DNA of 64,000 nucleotides. Source: Arcticibacter sp045629565. GTDB taxonomy: Bacteria > Bacteroidota > Bacteroidia > Sphingobacteriales > Sphingobacteriaceae. A model generated the notes under the pieces. The model worked only from the letters and a program-made list of their open reading frames with translations. It was not told the origin of the DNA and did no database searches. The translations under genes were made by a program, and so were the position numbers. The stretch spans positions 22,836 to 86,835 of the forward strand of contig NZ_JAZQRL010000069.1 of assembly GCF_045629565.1 (NCBI RefSeq), written 5' to 3'. This document shows, piece by piece, positions 60,430-64,000 of this stretch. Position 1 is the first letter of the stretch. Each line of letters starts with the position of its first letter.

Positions 60430-61167
60430 ATGACTCAATACGAACAAAATGCATACTTTTTATTGATTGACTGGCAGCAAAAGATGCAGAAAAAGCCATC
60501 TTTAACTAACAGGATTGCGAAAGGCATCCAGAACAAGATCAATAATATTATCCCTGAGAAGGTGCATAAAGTATTGACAGTAACTATTGAAAAGATGATT
60601 AAGGCGGTGCTTTTTGGAGCTAAATATACCACAACAGAGAAATTACCTACAGAAGCTTCCTTTCAATTAAGAGAAAGTTACATCAGGCAGCAAATCACCT
60701 TTTATCAGAAAACTGCGTCTGTAGAAGGTGCAATAATTGGAGCCGGGGGCATATTATTAGGATTAGCAGAGTTCCCGATACTCATTGGTATTAAAATTAA
60801 ATTACTTTTTAATATCGCATCTTTATATGGATTTAATATAAAGGATTATAAAGAGCGATTATATATACTGTATATTTTCCAACTTGCTTATTCCAGTCAG
60901 CAACGACGAAATGAGATCTTTCAATTATTAGATAACTGGGAAATGTACAGCAGTCGTCTCCCAGATCAAGCAGAAGAATTTGACTGGCGTACTTTTCAAC
61001 AAGAATATCGCGACTATATCGATCTTGCAAAAATGGCCCAACTTATTCCCATCATTGGAGCTCCTGTTGGTGCTATTGCTAATTACCATCTTCTGGCACA
61101 ATTAGGTGAAACTGCAATGAACTGCTTTAGAATGCGGATATTACCACGCCTTTCGCAAATTAAGTGA
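60430..61167 (+). CDS. EcsC-family protein
   Basis: A 245-aa protein with the EcsC pattern: N-terminal amphipathic helices (SLTNRIAKGIQNKINNIIPE), a hydrophobic Gly/Ala-rich segment GAIIGAGGILLGLAEFPILIG (about 103-123), and a second one LIPIIGAPVGAIANYHLLA near the C-terminus. The family is named for B. subtilis EcsC and is of uncertain, membrane-associated function. It stands alone between the beta-lactamase and yccF. Confidence 0.85.
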   Translation: MTQYEQNAYFLLIDWQQKMQKKPSLTNRIAKGIQNKINNIIPEKVHKVLTVTIEKMIKAVLFGAKYTTTEKLPTEASFQLRESYIRQQITFYQKTASVEGAIIGAGGILLGLAEFPILIGIKIKLLFNIASLYGFNIKDYKERLYILYIFQLAYSSQQRRNEIFQLLDNWEMYSSRLPDQAEEFDWRTFQQEYRDYIDLAKMAQLIPIIGAPVGAIANYHLLAQLGETAMNCFRMRILPRLSQIK

Positions 61168-61410
61168 GTTTAAAATTAGCACCATTTCAACTGCCTTCTA
61201 TATATTATTAATTTAGGTATACGCTCAGCAACAATTGAAGAAATGAAACCTGCTTAAGTCAAATTACCCTATCAAGTAAGTTTAAAACCAGCATTCTTTT
61301 AATGCAAGGCTTATTAATTGTATTAAAAGAATACTCACATTAAGCTACATCTGAAATAAGGTATTGCTTTAAGAGGAAGTAATTCTCACAAAAAAATTTC
61401 ATCTAACCTT

Positions 61411-61452
61411 TTAACCTACTGAATTCCCAAACGGGGTAAAAACCTTGATCAT
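61411..61452 (-). pseudogene. C-terminal relic of a second YccF-like gene
   Basis: Minus-strand codons read MIKVFTPFGNSVG followed by TAA, closely matching the end of the intact YccF 80 bp away (LMNLAFTPFGKSIS). The DNA around it (cttttaacctac..ttcccaaacggggtaaaaacc) parallels the intact gene's 3' end, but nothing upstream of it is YccF-like. It is probably the leftover of a partial duplication or deletion. Confidence 0.6.
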
Positions 61453-61532
61453 CGTATAACATTATGCTATACCTGAATTATGAATTAATTTTAACATAAA
61501 AAAATTACACATGCAACTATTGAAATAAACTT

Positions 61533-61901
61533 TTAACTTATCGACTTCCCAAATGGGGTAAAAGCCAGGTTCATCAATTTAAAATGTTGACGGCCAAAAG
61601 GTATACCGATAATCGTGATACAAAATAGAATACCAAATACCAGGTGAGTCAAGGCAATCCAAATTCCACCAAAAATGATCCATACAATATTCATAATTGT
61701 TGTTAAGCAGCCAGTATTGGTAGAAGTATCTGTTATTTTAACGCCAAAAGGCGCGAGCCCTACAATGGCAAACTTAAAACACTGCAAGCCGAAAGGAATC
61801 CCAACAATGGTGAGGCATAATATTAAACCTCCAATAATGTATTCAAAAAATATAAATATTCCTCCAAAGATTATCCAGATGATGTTTCCTAATAAATTCA
61901 T
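61533..61901 (-). CDS. YccF domain-containing inner-membrane protein
   Basis: A 122-aa membrane protein made of two similar halves, each with the YccF repeat: NIIWIIFGGIFIFFEYIIGG with CLTIVGIPFGLQCFKFA and APFG, then NIVWIIFGGIWIALTHLVFG with CITIIGIPFGRQHFKL and TPFGK. Four TM segments are expected. Function unknown. A 3'-end relic of a similar gene lies just downstream. Confidence 0.92.
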   Translation of the reverse strand: MNLLGNIIWIIFGGIFIFFEYIIGGLILCLTIVGIPFGLQCFKFAIVGLAPFGVKITDTSTNTGCLTTIMNIVWIIFGGIWIALTHLVFGILFCITIIGIPFGRQHFKLMNLAFTPFGKSIS

Positions 61902-62118
61902 GCGTTAATTTCTATTTTGATTATAAAGGATAAATTTTGTTACAAATCCTGCGAAATTGCTAAGTTACCGCTTTGTTTTATGCATCGCTGCAATATGATA
62001 TGTATCGCTCGATTTTAATAGTTATGATGATTCTTCTGGATTTCTATAATCCCACTTAAAATAAATATAGCTATACAACAAAACCTCAATAAATTAATAA
62101 AAAAATAAATCAACAATG

Positions 62119-63357
62119 TTAAACCTTATTAACTAATTTATTGACTACACTATTTAACGTCAAGCCTTGCACCAAAACAGAGAATACAACAATAAAAAAA
62201 GCTGCTGCCAATAAAGTTTCTCTGAAAGGCGTAGCAGGAATGGAAAGTGCCAGTGCAATTGAAATAGCACCTCTTAACCCAGCCCAGGTAAGGATAAAAA
62301 TGCTATTATACTGCATTTTTAAAGTCCTTTTAAGGAAAATGATGGGTAATGTAATACTTAGTGCACGGGCAACCAGCAAAAGCACCACAGCGATGGCGCC
62401 AATAATAAAATGACTCACTGAAAAAGAAACAGCCCCCATTTGCAAACCTAACAGCACGAACAAAATGATGTTTAACAAATCATCAACTAACTTCCAGAAA
62501 AGCTGCAAGTATTTATTAACATGATCTTTCGTATTTATAAATGCACGGTTACGTACTAACAAACCTGCGGCAACAACAGCTAGTGGAATAGAAACAAAAA
62601 GAATACCTCCTATAACAGAGATGCACATTACAAGCGTCAATGTGATCAGAACAATAGTCTGAAAATCTACAATAGACCTTATCATCCTGGTTGCAATCCA
62701 ACCCAGTAAAACACCAATTAACAATCCGCCAAATACTTCTCTAGCAAATAACATAGCCACATCAGTCAATGAAAACCCCCTTTCAGGAATTTCAATAAGT
62801 CGCAGGAAGCTGATAAAAAGTACTATACCAATACCATCATTAAACAATGACTCACCCGATATTATAGTTTCCAATCGCTTGGGCATTCGGGTTTCTTTCA
62901 ACAAAGCAGAAACAGCAACTGCATCTGTAGGTGCGATTAGTGCACCAAATAACAAGCAGAAAATAAAAGGTATAGTTAAATTGATCATTTCAAGCACATA
63001 ATACAACATACCTGCAAAAATCAAAGTAGAAAGCAACACTCCTACTGTACTGATAATTAATATTCTGCTTAAATATGCTTTCAATCGATTAATATCAAAC
63101 TGCAGCGCAGTGGAAAAAAGTAAAAAGCCAAGTAAAACCTCTAGTAAAGTATCAGAGAAATCAATAGCATTAGCTAAATTATTGATAAAGCTGCTGAAAT
63201 TAGGAATAATTTGCCCCGCAACCACAGTAACCAGCGTAGTCAAAATAGATAACAACATGACCCCTATTACTCCGGGTAATTTAATCCATCGGGCATTGAT
63301 AAAACTCAAAACCGTACTTAAAGTAAATAAGGAGGTAACAATAATAAAAAGGCTCAT
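62119..63357 (-). CDS. CPA1-family cation:proton antiporter (NhaP/NHE type)
   Basis: A 412-aa integral membrane protein with about 12 TM segments. The family core is present: LLFSTALQFDINRLK, CLLFGALIAPTDAVAVSALL (Asp of the ion path), RLETIISGESLFNDGIGIVLF (ND motif), and the late TILTWAGLRGAISIALAL-like segment (FILTWAGLRGAISIALALS). It exchanges Na+ or K+ for H+ at the inner membrane. There is no cytoplasmic regulatory tail. Its neighbourhood is AT-rich. Confidence 0.92.
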   Translation of the reverse strand: MSLFIIVTSLFTLSTVLSFINARWIKLPGVIGVMLLSILTTLVTVVAGQIIPNFSSFINNLANAIDFSDTLLEVLLGFLLFSTALQFDINRLKAYLSRILIISTVGVLLSTLIFAGMLYYVLEMINLTIPFIFCLLFGALIAPTDAVAVSALLKETRMPKRLETIISGESLFNDGIGIVLFISFLRLIEIPERGFSLTDVAMLFAREVFGGLLIGVLLGWIATRMIRSIVDFQTIVLITLTLVMCISVIGGILFVSIPLAVVAAGLLVRNRAFINTKDHVNKYLQLFWKLVDDLLNIILFVLLGLQMGAVSFSVSHFIIGAIAVVLLLVARALSITLPIIFLKRTLKMQYNSIFILTWAGLRGAISIALALSIPATPFRETLLAAAFFIVVFSVLVQGLTLNSVVNKLVNKV

Positions 63358-63539
63358 GAATTGGCTATCAAGATTAAAACATACAACTAAGGTAACTCTT
63401 TTTCAATATATATATTTCTAACACGCTACTTATCTCTTCTTAAGAAAACCATTCATTAAACTGGATAAAATTAAGCTGCCTTCATCATATTAAGAGACGG
63501 TAGCGAATTCATAAGTAATAGAATCAAGCAATATTATTT

Positions 63540-63547
63540 TAAATTTG
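63540..63547 (+). promoter_or_regulatory. Promoter -7 element abutting the ketopantoate-reductase-like gene
   Basis: TAAATTTG is an exact TAnnTTTG match ending 4 bp before the ATG at 63552, predicting a leaderless mRNA. No clear -33 TTG. Confidence 0.4.
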
Positions 63548-63551
63548 CAAG

Positions 63552-64000
63552 ATGATTACTCCCATTCAATCTGTTTATTTTATTGGATTAGGCGCTATTG
63601 GCGCAAAATATGCCTCCAAAATTTATGACTTTGACCCAGAAATGGTTAGCATCATTGTGGATCAAAAAAGGCTTGACCGCTATACTGAAGAAGGTGTTTT
63701 TGTAAACCAGAAGCGATATGACTTTAAATATGTTCTCGCTGAACATACCGTGGATAAAGCAGATTTGATCATTATCGGTGTAAAAAGCTACCAGTTAAAG
63801 CAAGCTATTGAAGATATTAAACCTTTTGTTGGAGAAAATACACTGGTATTGTCATTACTAAATGGCATCAATAGCCATGATATTATTGCTGATGAAATTG
63901 GTGCTGAGCATGTTTTGTACAGCATTGTATATATGGATGCAGTACGCCAGCAAAATTACATCAGCTACAAATCAAATGGCATCTTCGTTTTTGGTGAAGC
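63552..64000 (+). CDS. Ketopantoate reductase (ApbA/PanE) family protein, cut by window end
   Basis: 149 codons are visible and the frame runs off the right edge. The N-terminus has the Rossmann dinucleotide motif VYFIGLGAIGAKYA, then ADLIIIGVKSYQLKQAIEDI and LVLSLLNGINSHDII, where K/N positions match the PanE/ApbA family. It would reduce 2-dehydropantoate with NADPH, but this family includes paralogues of other specificity, so no symbol is assigned. Confidence 0.85.
   Translation, partial: MITPIQSVYFIGLGAIGAKYASKIYDFDPEMVSIIVDQKRLDRYTEEGVFVNQKRYDFKYVLAEHTVDKADLIIIGVKSYQLKQAIEDIKPFVGENTLVLSLLNGINSHDIIADEIGAEHVLYSIVYMDAVRQQNYISYKSNGIFVFGE

Overview
The window reads as a chromosomal segment of a Bacteroidota bacterium, most likely family Sphingobacteriaceae (Pedobacter and relatives). 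Reasons: recurrent promoters of the Bacteroidota type (TTG/TTTG, about 19-21 bp, then TAnnTTTG), almost no Shine-Dalgarno sequences, and lineage-typical families (DUF4290, large hybrid sensor kinases, a PD40-amidohydrolase, DUF1343, DUF5060). About 45 protein genes, 2 tRNA genes and several clear hairpins are supported. Both ends are cut: a MutS-like ATPase lacks its start at the left edge, and a ketopantoate-reductase-like gene lacks its end at the right edge.

Layout. 1-5.3 kb: MutS-like ATPase, fmt, NamZ-like lipoprotein, LolC/E-type permease. 5.3-9.4 kb: ECF sigma factor with a fused TM/beta-barrel partner, mazG, C1 peptidase. 9.5-17.3 kb: secreted PD40-amidohydrolase, recQ, P-type Ca2+/cation ATPase. 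17.4-21.25 kb: a trpD-F-B-A operon preceded by a complete trp attenuator, with a 17-residue leader peptide carrying three consecutive Trp codons. 21.25-23.2 kb: AT-rich, decayed gene remnants and one hypothetical protein. 23.4-29.2 kb: a three-gene secreted glycan-processing operon behind a strong promoter overlapped by a LacI-type palindrome. 29.2-33.4 kb: SDR, recR, LOG, RRM protein, exonuclease/GIY-YIG fusion. 33.4-44.4 kb: a signalling block of three hybrid histidine kinases, an NtrC-type regulator, CheR and CheB. 44.5-50.4 kb: tRNA-Leu, tig-clpP-clpX, AMP nucleosidase, cystathionine beta-synthase. 50.4-56.3 kb: murA, DUF4290, UvrD/PcrA helicase and a TPR histidine-kinase-like membrane protein without an ATPase domain. 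56.8-57.4 kb: three tandem, almost identical genes for a 46-residue lipoprotein. 57.5-59.1 kb: M20 peptidase, tRNA-Arg. 59.1-64 kb: visibly more AT-rich DNA with a subclass B1 metallo-beta-lactamase, EcsC, YccF and a CPA1 antiporter.

The most notable items are the trp attenuator, the triplicated mini-lipoprotein genes beside a receptor-like TPR protein, the FGE-like/sialidase/MORN fusion under a LacI-type operator, a set of promoters abutting start codons (predicting leaderless mRNAs), and a MurA with Asp in place of the fosfomycin-target Cys. Functional claims rest on motif recognition by eye; no database search was possible.
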